A stretch of DNA of 64,000 nucleotides from NCBI RefSeq assembly GCF_015351765.1, contig NZ_JADKQA010000005.1, forward strand, positions 1-64,000, written 5' to 3'. This document shows, piece by piece, positions 32,756 through 42,446 of the stretch (its first letter is position 1; the number at the start of each line of letters is the position of its first letter). A program made the translations under genes and the position numbers. Under the pieces are notes generated by a model. That model was not told the DNA's origin. It was given only the letters and a program-made list of their open reading frames with translations, and did not search any database. The DNA comes from Clostridium vitabionis. GTDB taxonomy: Bacteria; Bacillota; Clostridia; Lachnospirales; Lachnospiraceae.

Positions 32756-35587
32756 TCAGGCATTTTCCAGATACTTCTTCACATACTGGCCGGTGTAGGA
32801 GTTCGGCACCTTCGCGATCTCCTCCGGTGTGCCCTTCGCGATGACCGTGCCGCCGCGGTCGCCGCCGTCCTGCCCGATGTCGATGATGTAGTCCGCCGTC
32901 TTGATGACGTCCAGGTTGTGCTCGATGCAAATCACCGTATTGCCGGTATCCGACAGGCGGCGCAGGATTTCCACGAGCTTGTGGACATCGGCAAAATGAA
33001 GCCCTGTGGTCGGCTCGTCCAGGATATAGACGGTCTTCCCGGTTCCCCGGCGCGACAGCTCGGTCGCGAGCTTGATCCGCTGCGCCTCACCGCCGGAAAG
33101 CTCCGTGGACGGCTGGCCGAGGCGGATGTAGCCGAGGCCGACATCGTACAGGGTCTTGATTTTCGTGTAGATGCGCTGGACATTCCGGAAATAGTCCAGT
33201 GCCTCCTCCACGGTCATGTTCAGAACCTCGTAGATATTTTTCCCTTTATAGCGGACCTCCAGGGTCTCCCGGTTATAGCGCATGCCATGGCAGACATCAC
33301 AGGGAACGTAGACGTCCGGCAGGAAATGCATCTCGATCTTGACAATGCCGTCCCCGGAGCAGGCCTCGCACCGGCCGCCCTTTTTGTTGAAGCTGAAACG
33401 CCCCTTATCGTAGCCGTGCATTTTGGCGTCACTGGTCGCGGCGAAGAGCTCGCGGATAAGGTCAAATGCACCGGTGTAGGTCGCCGGGTTGGATCTCGGC
33501 GTCCTGCCGATCGGCGACTGGTCGATCGCGATCACCTTGTCCAGCTGCCCGATGCCCTCGATGCGGTCAAACTCCCCGGGGATCACCCGCGCGTGGTTCA
33601 GCTCCCGCGCGAGAGCCTTGTAGAGAATCTCATTGACCAGGGAACTCTTCCCGGATCCGGAGACCCCGGTCACCACGGTCATCACCCCGAGGGGGAAATC
33701 GACGTCAATATTTTTCAGGTTGTGCTCCCTCGCCCCGCGGACAGTAATCCAGCCCTTCGGCTGCCTGCGCTCCTTTGGCACGGGGATTTTCCTGCGCCCG
33801 CTGAGATAAGCTCCGGTGATGGAATGCGGGTTCGCCATAATCTCCTCGGCTGTGCCGGTGGCCACAATCTCCCCGCCGTGCTCACCGGCGCCCGGGCCGA
33901 CATCCACGATGAAGTCCGCCGCCCGCATGGTGTCCTCATCGTGCTCGACGACGATCACCGAGTTGCCGAGATCGCGCAGATTTTTCAGGGTAGCCAGAAG
34001 CTTGTCGTTGTCCTTCTGGTGGAGGCCGATGCTGGGCTCGTCCAGGATATAGGCGACCCCGACGAGGCCGGAGCCGATCTGGGTCGCCAGGCGGATCCGC
34101 TGCGCCTCGCCGCCGGAGAGTGTTCCGGTCGCCCGGGAGAGAGACAGGTAGTCCAGGCCGACGTTGATCAGGAAGTCGATGCGGGAGCGGATCTCCTTGA
34201 GGATCGGCGCGCCGATGGATTCCTGCATCGGGGTGAGGGAAAGCGTATCCAGATATTCCCGGAACTTGACAATGCCCATCTCCGTGGCTTCGTAGATATT
34301 CTTGCCGCCGACCGTGACCGCCAGGGAGCCCTTCTTCAGGCGCTGTCCGCCGCAGGTCTTGCAGGGCGTGATCCGCATGAACTGCTCGTATTCCGCCTTT
34401 CCGGAATCCGAGTACGTTTCCCGGTAGCGGCGGTTCATGGACTCGAGAAGTCCCTCAAAGGCCACATCGTAGACGCCTTCCCCGCGCTGACCCTTATAGT
34501 GGACCTTGACCGGATGGCCATTTGTCCCGTAGATCAGAAGGTCATGAATTTCCTTCGGGTATTCCCCGAACGGCGTGTCGAGGCTGAAATGGTATTCCGC
34601 GGCCAGCGCTTCCAGCAGGGAGCCGGCAAAGCTCTTCCCGTCGGAGGCGGACTGCCAGCCGAGCGCCTGGATACAGCCCTGGTGAATGGACAGCGTCTTG
34701 TCCGGAATCATCAGGTCTTCATCGAACTCCATCTTGTAGCCGAGGCCGAGGCAGTCCGGACAGGCACCGAAGGGGTTGTTGAAGGAGAAGCTGCGGGGCT
34801 CGATCTCGTCGATGCTGATCCCGCAGTCCGGGCAGGAGAAATTCTGGCTCATGAGCAGGGGCTCCCGGCCGAAAATATCGACGATCAGAAGTCCCTCCGA
34901 GAGCTTGAGGGCAGTCTCGATGGAATCGGTCAGCCGCGTGCGGATATCCGGCTTGACGATCAGCCGGTCCACAACGATCTCGATGTTGTGCTTGATGTTC
35001 TTGTCCAGGGTGATCGTCTCGGAGAGGTCATAGAGGTTTCCGTCCACGCGGACGCGGACATAGCCGCTCTTTCTCGCCTGGTCCAGCACCTTCTCATGGC
35101 GCCCCTTCCTCCCGCGGACAATGGGGGCAAGGATCTGGATCCTGCTCCTCTCCGGCAGGCCGAGAATCTGGTCCGCCATCTCATCCACCGTCTGGCGGCG
35201 GATTTCCCGGCCGCACTTCGGGCAGTGGGGGATGCCGATCCGCGCCCAGAGAAGGCGCATATAATCGTAAATCTCGGTCACCGTGCCCACGGTGGAGCGG
35301 GGATTGTGGTTTGTCGATTTCTGGTCGATGGAAATCGCCGGCGGGAGACCCTCGATGCTCTCCACATCCGGTTTTTCCATTTGCCCGAGGAACTGGCGGG
35401 CGTAAGAGGACAGCGACTGCATATAGCGCCGCTGTCCTTCCGCGTAGATCGTATCGAAAGCCAGGGATGACTTACCGGACCCGGAAAGGCCGGTCATCAC
35501 CACCAGCTTGTCGCGGGGAATGTCCAGGGAGACATTTTTCAGGTTATGCTCCCTGGCCCCGCGGATTTTGATGTATTTGCTGGGCAT
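32756..35587 (-). CDS. uvrA: UvrABC system protein A
   Basis: 943 residues from the ATG at 35587 ([10 protein letters not shown]), which has GAGGAG six bases upstream; the frame is open further upstream but without a start signal. Two ABC ATPase halves: Walker [15 protein letters not shown] and [15 protein letters not shown], signatures [14 protein letters not shown] and [14 protein letters not shown]. Zinc-finger cysteines are in CPKCGREI and [13 protein letters not shown] stretches. It recognises DNA damage for nucleotide excision repair. It stands alone; uvrB and uvrC are not in the window. Confidence 0.96.
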   Translation of the reverse strand: MPSKYIKIRGAREHNLKNVSLDIPRDKLVVMTGLSGSGKSSLAFDTIYAEGQRRYMQSLSSYARQFLGQMEKPDVESIEGLPPAISIDQKSTNHNPRSTVGTVTEIYDYMRLLWARIGIPHCPKCGREIRRQTVDEMADQILGLPERSRIQILAPIVRGRKGRHEKVLDQARKSGYVRVRVDGNLYDLSETITLDKNIKHNIEIVVDRLIVKPDIRTRLTDSIETALKLSEGLLIVDIFGREPLLMSQNFSCPDCGISIDEIEPRSFSFNNPFGACPDCLGLGYKMEFDEDLMIPDKTLSIHQGCIQALGWQSASDGKSFAGSLLEALAAEYHFSLDTPFGEYPKEIHDLLIYGTNGHPVKVHYKGQRGEGVYDVAFEGLLESMNRRYRETYSDSGKAEYEQFMRITPCKTCGGQRLKKGSLAVTVGGKNIYEATEMGIVKFREYLDTLSLTPMQESIGAPILKEIRSRIDFLINVGLDYLSLSRATGTLSGGEAQRIRLATQIGSGLVGVAYILDEPSIGLHQKDNDKLLATLKNLRDLGNSVIVVEHDEDTMRAADFIVDVGPGAGEHGGEIVATGTAEEIMANPHSITGAYLSGRRKIPVPKERRQPKGWITVRGAREHNLKNIDVDFPLGVMTVVTGVSGSGKSSLVNEILYKALARELNHARVIPGEFDRIEGIGQLDKVIAIDQSPIGRTPRSNPATYTGAFDLIRELFAATSDAKMHGYDKGRFSFNKKGGRCEACSGDGIVKIEMHFLPDVYVPCDVCHGMRYNRETLEVRYKGKNIYEVLNMTVEEALDYFRNVQRIYTKIKTLYDVGLGYIRLGQPSTELSGGEAQRIKLATELSRRGTGKTVYILDEPTTGLHFADVHKLVEILRRLSDTGNTVICIEHNLDVIKTADYIIDIGQDGGDRGGTVIAKGTPEEIAKVPNSYTGQYVKKYLENA

Positions 35588-35658
35588 ATTGCTCCTCATG
35601 GTAAAAAGGCGGCTCAATCCGCCGGAAACGGATTTTCCGGATTCCGGAATGTAAGTGT

Positions 35659-36576
35659 TCAGCGGATATCGTCGATAATGTACGGCGTCGCCTGGTAAAC
35701 ATAGTAGTTCAGCCAGTTGGAATAGAGGGTGTTCGCCATGTTCCGCCACTTGAGAATCGGCCTGCTGTCCGGGTCGTCATTCTCGAAGTAGTTGACGGGA
35801 ATCGCGGGGTTCATGCCCTTGCCGAGGTCGCGGTGGTACTCATTCGCCAGCGTCATCCGGTCGTACTCCGGATGCCCCTGGACGAAGATCTGGCGGCCGT
35901 CATTGCGCATCACGATGCCGACGCCGGCTTCCGGTGACTTGGCGAGGATCGTCAGCTCCGGGTGCTTCAGGATGTCCTCCTCGTGCACCTCCGTGTTGCG
36001 GGAATGGGGCATATAGAAATAGTCGTCGAAGCTTCTCATGAGCGGCACCCTGTGGTGCAGGCACTCATGGCGGTAGACGCCGGAGAGCTTCACCGGCCTC
36101 TGGTATTTCGGGATCCCATAGTGATAGTAGAGGCCGGCCTGCGCACCCCAGCAGATATGGAAGGTGGACTGCACATGGGATTTCGTCCACTCCATAATCT
36201 CAGTGAGCTCCGGCCAGTAATTGATCTCCTCAAACTCCATATTTTCCACCGGGGCGCCGGTGATGATCATGCCGTCGAACTTTCTGTGCTTCACCGCGGA
36301 GAACGGCACGTAAAATTTGTTCAGATGGGACTGGGAGGTATGCTTCGAGATATGGGTGCTCAGCATCAGGAATTCGCAGTCCACCTGCAGCGGGGTGTTG
36401 GACAGTGCCCGGAGCAGCTGCGTCTCCGTATCCTCCTTGAACGGCATGAGGTTCAGGATCAGAATCTCCAGCGGGCGGATCTCCTGGTTCATCGCGCGCG
36501 TCTCGTCCATGATGAAGATATTTTCCTCTTCCAGAATCTGCTTCGCCGGAAGATCATTTTGTACTCGAATTGGCAT
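35659..36576 (-). CDS. metA: homoserine O-acyltransferase (MetA/MetAS)
   Basis: 305 residues, the family's usual length. Catalytic Cys is in [18 protein letters not shown], the His-Glu pair in [12 protein letters not shown], and LIGAP-type loop in [19 protein letters not shown]. It acylates homoserine as the first step of methionine synthesis. In Clostridia this enzyme often uses acetyl-CoA, but the donor cannot be settled by eye. The start ATG follows GGGGAGGATAAGCA. It fits functionally with metH and cysK in this window. Confidence 0.92.
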   Translation of the reverse strand: MPIRVQNDLPAKQILEEENIFIMDETRAMNQEIRPLEILILNLMPFKEDTETQLLRALSNTPLQVDCEFLMLSTHISKHTSQSHLNKFYVPFSAVKHRKFDGMIITGAPVENMEFEEINYWPELTEIMEWTKSHVQSTFHICWGAQAGLYYHYGIPKYQRPVKLSGVYRHECLHHRVPLMRSFDDYFYMPHSRNTEVHEEDILKHPELTILAKSPEAGVGIVMRNDGRQIFVQGHPEYDRMTLANEYHRDLGKGMNPAIPVNYFENDDPDSRPILKWRNMANTLYSNWLNYYVYQATPYIIDDIR

Positions 36577-36663
36577 TGCTTATCCTCCCCTTTCTCTATC
36601 GTGCCGGCTTTTTCCCCGCCGGCCCGGTCAGGCCGGAATGCCGGTTTTTCCCTGCCGCGCCGG

Positions 36664-38673
36664 TCAGACCGGGATGCCGGCTTTTTCCAGAAATTCCTCC
36701 TCCGTGAGAATCGGGATGCCGAGTTTTCCGGCCGCCTTATTCTTCGCCGATGAGGACGTTGCATCATTGTTGATCAGCATCGTGGTCTTCGAGGTCACAC
36801 TCCCGGTCACCTTGCCGCCTCTGGCCTCGATCTCGGCCTGCAGGGCTTTCCGGTTGGAAAAATGGTTCAGCGAGCCGGTGATCACGATGGTTTCCCCGAG
36901 AAGGTTCTGGGGCGTGCCCGCGGCGGCGGGATCCTCTTCCTCCCGGATCGTCAGCTCGGCGAGGAGGTCGTCCACGACGCGGTTATTTTCCTCGTCAGCG
37001 AAATACCGGATCCACGCTTCCGCCAGAACGTCGCCGATACCCTCAACCCGGGTCAGTTCGTCCCGGTGCGCATGGCGCATCGCCGCAAAATCCCCGTGGA
37101 AATGGCGGCAGAGCAGCTTCGCGTTGGCGAGGCCGATGCCGGCAACGCCCAAGCCGTAGACCACCCGGTAGAGGTCCGTCGTGCGCGCTGTCCGGATGGC
37201 CGCCTCAAGGTTCCCGAAGGATTTCTCCCCGAAGCCTTCCATCTGCACGATGGTATCCCGGTACCTCTCCAGATGGAAAATATCCGCGTACTCGTGGATG
37301 CAGCCGGCACCAATCAGCTTCTCCAGGGTCATCTCCGAGAGCCCGGCGATATTCAGGGCGTCGCGGCTCGTCAGGAGGACGAAGCTCTTGATCTTCTTTG
37401 CCGGACATTCCGGGTTCGTACAGTAAAGCACCTTCGCGTCCCCGTCGCTGCGGATCTCCGTCTTCCCGCCGCAGACCGGGCATTTCTCCGGGATGTCCCG
37501 GACACCGCTCCTGGTCAGGTTCTCGGCGATCTGCGGGATGATCATGTTCGCCTTATAGACGGTGATCTTATCTCCGGCGCCCAGCTTCATGTCCTCCATG
37601 ATGCTGATGTTGTGGACGCTCGCCCGGCTGACTGTCGTGCCCTCCAGCTCAACCGGGTCAAAAACCGCCACCGGGTTGATGAGGCCGGTGCGGGAAGCGC
37701 TCCACTCGATCTCGCGGAGTGTCGTCTCCGCGGTCTCATCCCGCCATTTGAACGCGATCGAATCCCGGGGAAATTTTGCCGTGCGCCCAAGCGATTCGCC
37801 GTAGGCGATATCGTCGTAAAGCAGGACCAGCCCGTCGGAGGGGATGTTATTCTCCGGGATGGCCGCAGCGTATGCCTTGACCGTATCCGGCAGCGTCCCC
37901 GCGGTGACCTCCTCATAGTGGACCACGGAAAATCCCTGCGCCTTCAGCCATTCGAACTGGCGCTCCCGGGAGTTGCCGAAATCCACCCCATCCGCCTTCA
38001 CCAGGCGGAAGGCATAGAAATGCACATTCCGCGTCGCGGTGATTTCGCTGTTCAGCTGGCGAACCGACCCCGAGCAGAGATTCCGCGGATTTTTATAGCG
38101 GGCGTCCGCGTCGCCGATCTCCTCGTTGATCCGCTGGAAATCCGAGTAGAGGATCACCGCCTCGCCGCGGAGAATCAGCTCCCCGGGGTAGGCGATCCGG
38201 AGCGGTACATTGGCAAATACTTTCGCGTTGGGGGTGATCAGCTCGCCGATCTCCCCGTTTCCCCGGGTGACTGCCCTGGTGAGCTCGCCGCCCGTGTAGG
38301 TGAGAACAATCGTGAGCCCGTCCATTTTCCAGGAGAGAAGGCCCTTCTGGGTGCCCAGCCAGCTCACCAGCTCGCCGACATCCTTGGTCTTCGAGAGGGA
38401 AAGCATCGGTTTCTCATGGCGGACCTTCGGGAGCTCGCTCTGGATCTCGTAGCCGACGTGCTGGGTCGGGCTCCCGGCAAAGATAATCCCGGTCTCCTTC
38501 TCCAGCGCCTGGAGTTCATCATAGAGGCGGTCATACGCATAGTTGCTCATGATTTCCCGGGCTTCCTGATAGTAGGCCTTTCCGGCTTCATTCAGCGTCC
38601 GGATGAGTTCCCGGATTCTCTCCGCCTGATCTCCGCGCGCAGGGGAGGACTTACTTGTCTCTTCTCCCATCAT
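36664..38673 (-). CDS. ligA: NAD-dependent DNA ligase
   Basis: About 669 residues from the ATG at 38673 (AGGGAGATC upstream; a second ATG follows directly). Adenylation domain with lysine in LLSWKMDGLTIVLTY (KxDG), the oligonucleotide-binding domain, then zinc finger CPVCGGKTEI and CTNPECPAKK. Helix-hairpin-helix repeats (LGVAGIGLANAKLLCRHF) and C-terminal BRCT (GETIVITGSLNHFSNRKALQ) follow. It seals nicks in replication and repair. The start overlaps the end of the pseudouridine synthase gene by 23 bases. Confidence 0.94.
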   Translation of the reverse strand: MMGEETSKSSPARGDQAERIRELIRTLNEAGKAYYQEAREIMSNYAYDRLYDELQALEKETGIIFAGSPTQHVGYEIQSELPKVRHEKPMLSLSKTKDVGELVSWLGTQKGLLSWKMDGLTIVLTYTGGELTRAVTRGNGEIGELITPNAKVFANVPLRIAYPGELILRGEAVILYSDFQRINEEIGDADARYKNPRNLCSGSVRQLNSEITATRNVHFYAFRLVKADGVDFGNSRERQFEWLKAQGFSVVHYEEVTAGTLPDTVKAYAAAIPENNIPSDGLVLLYDDIAYGESLGRTAKFPRDSIAFKWRDETAETTLREIEWSASRTGLINPVAVFDPVELEGTTVSRASVHNISIMEDMKLGAGDKITVYKANMIIPQIAENLTRSGVRDIPEKCPVCGGKTEIRSDGDAKVLYCTNPECPAKKIKSFVLLTSRDALNIAGLSEMTLEKLIGAGCIHEYADIFHLERYRDTIVQMEGFGEKSFGNLEAAIRTARTTDLYRVVYGLGVAGIGLANAKLLCRHFHGDFAAMRHAHRDELTRVEGIGDVLAEAWIRYFADEENNRVVDDLLAELTIREEEDPAAAGTPQNLLGETIVITGSLNHFSNRKALQAEIEARGGKVTGSVTSKTTMLINNDATSSSAKNKAAGKLGIPILTEEEFLEKAGIPV

Positions 38674-39721
38674 GATCTCCCTCCGTTCTTCTCGCGATCG
38701 TGATTTTGTGGGACTTGTCAAAAGCCTTTCCGCTGCGCTTCACCGGGACGGCGCGCCCGCCATCTTCCCCGTGAGTTTTTCTTCCGTCTCCCGGGCGGAT
38801 GACACCGGTTCTCCCCGCATTTCCGGGCTTTTGGCCGCTGACGCCATACGGGTGGCCCTGGCCGGCTTCGCGCTGCCCTGCCCCGTAAGACCCCCTCCGC
38901 CTTTGGGTCCCGTCAAAGTAACCGTGGCCTGAGCCGTGTTCCTTCCGCGCGGCGCTCTCCCCGGCCGCGGCATCCGGGTGATCCAGAAGGCGCAGGAGCT
39001 CGCTCAGCTCCTCCCCCTGGATCTCTCGGTACTGCCCCTTTTCCAGGCCGTCCAGGCGGATATTCATGATCCGGATGCGTTTCAGCGTCCGCACATGATA
39101 GCCGAGTTCCTCGCACATCCGGCGGATCTGCCGGTTGATGCCCTGGGTGAGGATAATCCGGAAGGAGCGCTGCCCCATACGGATGACACGGCAGGGCCTG
39201 GTTTTCACCTTGAGCTCGGTGAGGTATACGCCCCCGCTCATCTGGCGCAGGAAGTCGTCGGTCACCGGCTTGTCCACCGCGACGACATATTCCTTCTCAT
39301 GAAAATAGCGCGCCCGGAGAATCCTGTTGACCAGGCTGCCCTCGTTGGTCATGAGCACGAGCCCGTCACTTTCCTTATCCAGCCTCCCGACCGGGTAAAT
39401 GCGCACCGGATAGTTCAGAAATTCCACGATGTTCTGCGCGCGGTCATTGTCCGTCGTCGTGCAGACAATCCCTCTCGGCTTGTTCACCGCGAGGAGAACC
39501 TGCTTTGGCCGCTCCACGCTGAGATCGCCGATCTCCCGGCCGTCGCAGACCACCTTCTGGCCCGGGTGAACCCGGGATCCGAGGGTGGCGGGAACGCCGT
39601 CGATCGTCACCTTGCCCTCGCTGACCAGCTGGTCCGCTTCCCGGCGGGAGCAGACGCCCGCCGCACTGAGGTATTTATTCAGACGAATGCCTTCGCTGTC
39701 CGCAGCGTTTGTATTTCCCAT
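38651..39721 (-). CDS. RluF-type pseudouridine synthase
   Basis: 356 residues from the ATG at 39721 (AGAGGTTAT upstream). An N-terminal S4 domain, RLNKYLSAAGVCSRREADQL, and the catalytic motif YPVGRLDKESDGLVLMT with its aspartate. ILTQGINRQIRRMCEELGY is typical of the RluB/E/F group, closest to RluF. After about residue 250 comes a Gly/Arg-rich tail that overlaps the ligase start. The tail differs from the compact ends of family members and may be non-conserved. Target site is probably 23S rRNA. Confidence 0.88.
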   Translation of the reverse strand: MGNTNAADSEGIRLNKYLSAAGVCSRREADQLVSEGKVTIDGVPATLGSRVHPGQKVVCDGREIGDLSVERPKQVLLAVNKPRGIVCTTTDNDRAQNIVEFLNYPVRIYPVGRLDKESDGLVLMTNEGSLVNRILRARYFHEKEYVVAVDKPVTDDFLRQMSGGVYLTELKVKTRPCRVIRMGQRSFRIILTQGINRQIRRMCEELGYHVRTLKRIRIMNIRLDGLEKGQYREIQGEELSELLRLLDHPDAAAGESAARKEHGSGHGYFDGTQRRRGSYGAGQREAGQGHPYGVSGQKPGNAGRTGVIRPGDGRKTHGEDGGRAVPVKRSGKAFDKSHKITIARRTEGDHDGRRDK

Positions 39722-39827
39722 ATAACCTCTTTCTCCGTACTTTAGCGCCGCTGTCCGCGGGCAGCAGCGGATGATCCGGCCTCTGCGCCAAGCCGCTCTC
39801 CGGGCTTTCTTAACCAAATGGCATCCT

Positions 39828-40853
39828 TTATCGGATAAACATAGCATCACCGAAGGAGAAGAAGCGGTACCTCTCCTTCACCGCCTCCTGATAGGCATGC
39901 AGGATGTTCTCCCGGCCGGCGAGCGCGGAAACCAGCATGATCAGCGTGGATTCCGGCAGGTGGAAGTTGGTGATCAGGCAGTCGAGAATCTTGAACCGGT
40001 ATCCCGGGTAAATGAAGATGTTCGTCCATCCGCTCTTCGCCTGGAGGATGCCGTCGTCCGTCGCCGCGGACTCCAGGGTACGGCAGCTGGTCGTGCCGAC
40101 GCAGATCACCCGTCCGCCGTTTTTCTTCGTCTCATTGACCTCACGGGCCGCCTCCTCCGTCACGATATAGAATTCGGAGTGCATCTTGTGATCTTCGACC
40201 TCATCCACCTTCACCGGCCGGAAGGTGCCAAGCCCGACATGCAGGGTGATATGGACAATCTTCACGCCCTTGTCCCGGATTTCCCTGAGGAGCTCCTTGG
40301 TAAAATGCAGCCCGGCGGTAGGCGCCGCAGCCGATCCCTCATGCTCGGCGTAGACCGTCTGGTAGCGGTTCTTGTCCTTCAGCTGGTGCGTGATGTAGGG
40401 CGGCAGGGGCATTTCCCCGAGCTTATCCAGGATCTCCTCGAAAATGCCCTCGTAGTGGAACTGGATGAGGCGGTTGCCTTCCTCAAGAATGTCCACGACG
40501 GTTCCGCGGAGCAGGCCGTCGCCGAAGATGATCTCCGTCCCGACTTTGCACTTCTTTCCCGGCTTGACGAGGGTCTCCCAGCAGTCGTTGGCCTTCCGGG
40601 TCAGGAGCAGCACCTCGATCTTCGCTTTTGTGTCGGATTTTGCCCCGATCAGCCTCGCCGGAATCACCTTGGTGTCATTGATCACCAGGCAGTCGCCCGG
40701 ATTCAGATAGTCGATAATGTTGCGAAATACCGTGTGGCCGACCTCTCCCGTCTTTTTGTCCAGGAGCATCAGGCGGGAGGACGCCCGGTCCTCGAGCGGA
40801 TCCTGGGCGATCAGTTCCTTCGGCAGATCATAATAAAAATCTTTAACATCCAT
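39828..40853 (-). CDS. queA: SAM:tRNA ribosyltransferase-isomerase (QueA)
   Basis: 341 residues, full length. It begins [20 protein letters not shown], with [15 protein letters not shown], the [19 protein letters not shown] segment, and [14 protein letters not shown], all signatures of QueA. It transfers and rearranges the ribosyl part of SAM to make epoxyqueuosine in tRNA. Next to the upstream hairpin elements; no tgt neighbour is within view. Confidence 0.94.
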   Translation of the reverse strand: MDVKDFYYDLPKELIAQDPLEDRASSRLMLLDKKTGEVGHTVFRNIIDYLNPGDCLVINDTKVIPARLIGAKSDTKAKIEVLLLTRKANDCWETLVKPGKKCKVGTEIIFGDGLLRGTVVDILEEGNRLIQFHYEGIFEEILDKLGEMPLPPYITHQLKDKNRYQTVYAEHEGSAAAPTAGLHFTKELLREIRDKGVKIVHITLHVGLGTFRPVKVDEVEDHKMHSEFYIVTEEAAREVNETKKNGGRVICVGTTSCRTLESAATDDGILQAKSGWTNIFIYPGYRFKILDCLITNFHLPESTLIMLVSALAGRENILHAYQEAVKERYRFFSFGDAMFIR

Positions 40854-40988
40854 TTTGTTCAGCCTTTCCGCGCCGAATGCAGGAGACGGCGGAATCTGTT
40901 CTTTCTGTCACCGTTGCTGTCCGGGTCCTGCATCTCGCAAAGCCTTGCTTCTCGAGATGTGGGGAGCCGAGCGCCTGCGGCGCTTGGC

Positions 40989-41055
40989 CACATACGGGAG
41001 AGAGCCCGCAAGACGGCCGCCTGCGGGCGGTTTCGCGAGCGCTCTCCCGCATGTG
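40989..41055. repeat. long palindrome (REP-like), copy 1
   Basis: CACATACGGGAGAG and CTCTCCCGCATGTG pair with one mismatch, around an inner GGCCGCC-TGCG-GGCGG. Related in design to the copy at 41551-41607. It lies in the intergenic gap ahead of queA, and codes for nothing recognisable. Confidence 0.65.
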
Positions 41056-41117
41056 CCGAACAGCTACAGAGTATCATTATAACGCCTTTTCAAAATGCGG
41101 TAAACAAAAAATCCCTC

Positions 41118-41146
41118 TTGAATTTGTCTCCGTTTTCGTGTATTAT
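41118..41146 (+). promoter_or_regulatory. promoter of tRNA-Arg
   Basis: TTGAAT (41118-41123), a 17-base spacer and TATTAT (41141-41146), ending 11 bases before the tRNA. Confidence 0.8.
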
Positions 41147-41157
41147 ACCAGAGTAAT

Positions 41158-41229
41158 GCGTCTGTAGCTCAGTGGATAGAGCAGCGGCCTCCGGAGCCGC
41201 GTGCGTAGGTTCGATTCCTATCAGACGCA
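41158..41229 (+). tRNA. tRNA-Arg (anticodon CCG)
   Basis: Full cloverleaf: acceptor GCGTCTG/CAGACGC, D stem GCTC/GAGC, anticodon stem GCGGC/GCCGC with loop CTCCGGA (anticodon CCG), T arm GTAGG-TTCGATT-CCTAT, discriminator A. CCA is not encoded. It reads CGG codons, in line with the GC-rich core genes. Confidence 0.95.
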
Positions 41230-41239
41230 TATTTTTTGT

Positions 41240-41295
41240 ACCTGTTCATCCCCTGCCGGGGAGCAAAGCTTCGCCGGAGGCAGGTCTGAACAGGT
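41240..41295 (+). terminator. hairpin behind tRNA-Arg
   Basis: ACCTGTTCA/TGAACAGGT with inner CCTGCC/GGCAGG and then ATTTTTTCG. Probably the tRNA terminator. The rest of 41296-41660 holds one further palindrome and no gene. Confidence 0.6.
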
Positions 41296-41550
41296 ATTTT
41301 TTCGTCCCTGTTCAACCCCGCAGCACGAGAAGCTTTGCCTGGCGGGCAGGCCGCTGCATATTGACGGTGTTTCTCCCGCGGGGCAGAACCTTCCCTGTAA
41401 AAATGTCGAAATTGCATGCTCAAATCACGTTATTTTTCTCTGCGAACATCCGTTAAACTTTTCTAAACTCCCTTGAATCCCAGCATACCCTGTGCTAAGA
41501 TACTCCCGTCAGATGTTAAGAAATGTTAAGATTGTGTAAATGTCCGGCAC

Positions 41551-41607
41551 ATGTCGGGAATACTCACAAAGGCCGCCTATGGGCGGCTTTGCGGATATTT
41601 CCGACAT
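41551..41607. repeat. long palindrome (REP-like), copy 2
   Basis: ATGTCGGGAATA... pairs with ...TATTTCCGACAT; centre AAAGGCCGCC-TATG-GGCGGCTTT. Same centre as copy 1, different flanks. Confidence 0.6.
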
Positions 41608-41660
41608 TTGGGGTTCCGAACAGGACAAAATTGACAGGAGTTTTGAAAAGAGGGATTGTG

Positions 41661-42314
41661 ATGAAAGACCTGCTTCATAAGTATGGACACGTCTGGATCC
41701 TCGCTTATTTCTTTATTTATATGAAATGGTTCTTCTGGCTGGAGCACCGGAAGGTAGCCCATCTGACGATCATGCACACCAGGCTGGATGACCTGATCCC
41801 GTTCAACGAGTACTTTATCATCCCCTACCTGCTGTGGTTCGTCTATATCTTCGCCACCGTCGGGTACCTGTTCTTGAAGAACCGCGAGGAATTTTACCGG
41901 ATCTGTGTCTACCTGTTCACCGGCATGACGGTCTGCCTGCTGATCTGCACGCTGCTTCCAAACGGCACGGATCTCCGGACCGTTGTCGACCCGCACAAGA
42001 ATCTCTGCAGTGCCCTGGTCGCGATGATTCACCGGGTAGATACGGCAACCAATGTGTTCCCGAGCATCCATGTGTACAACTCCATCGTGGCGTGCATCTG
42101 CATTTTCAAGAGTGAGACGTTCCGGAAGTTCCGCGGAATCCGCCCGGCGGCACTGGTTTTGACGATCCTGATCTGCTTGTCCACGGTATTCCTGAAACAG
42201 CATTCGGTGACCGATGTCACAGCGGGTTCTCTCCTCGCCTTTGCCATCTATCCGATGGTCTTCAGCGGACAGCACCAGAAGGCAGAGGCAGGAAAGCCCG
42301 AGACCGTACATTGA
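41661..42314 (+). CDS. PAP2-family membrane phosphatase
   Basis: 217 residues from the ATG at 41661 with GAGGGATT upstream. About five membrane helices. Phosphatase signatures: FPSIHVYNSIVACIC (SxH-like) and KQHSVTDVTAGSLLAFAIY (the last motif with His and Asp). Such proteins dephosphorylate lipid phosphates at the membrane, for example undecaprenyl pyrophosphate or phosphatidate. The first, lysine-containing KxxxxxxRP motif is weak, so activity is less certain. A strong terminator follows. Confidence 0.75.
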   Translation: MKDLLHKYGHVWILAYFFIYMKWFFWLEHRKVAHLTIMHTRLDDLIPFNEYFIIPYLLWFVYIFATVGYLFLKNREEFYRICVYLFTGMTVCLLICTLLPNGTDLRTVVDPHKNLCSALVAMIHRVDTATNVFPSIHVYNSIVACICIFKSETFRKFRGIRPAALVLTILICLSTVFLKQHSVTDVTAGSLLAFAIYPMVFSGQHQKAEAGKPETVH

Positions 42315-42350
42315 CTTTTCCTCCGGAAAACCGAATCCGAGAGTTGACAA

Positions 42351-42388
42351 AACCGGGAAATGGTTCGCGCCATTTCCCGGTTTTTTTT
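42351..42388. terminator. strong Rho-independent terminator
   Basis: AACCGGGAAATGG/CCATTTCCCGGTT with a six-base loop and eight Ts. It ends the PAP2 gene and could serve the convergent glycosyltransferase gene too. Confidence 0.9.
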
Positions 42389-42446
42389 GTCCATGTCCAA
42401 TCCATGTGGGCATGAACAGGTAAGCTTATCTTTTCGGCCTGCCGCG

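Noticed and set aside
32693..35470. A very long plus-strand open frame (925 codons) opposite uvrA
   Set aside because: It is the shadow of a highly conserved GC-rich gene. The translation is low in recognisable motifs and rich in Arg/Ala/Asp/His, and no ribosome site supports it.
36862..38703. A 613-codon plus-strand frame opposite ligA
   Set aside because: Same reason: an antisense frame in GC-rich DNA, without motifs, and ligA on the other strand is complete.
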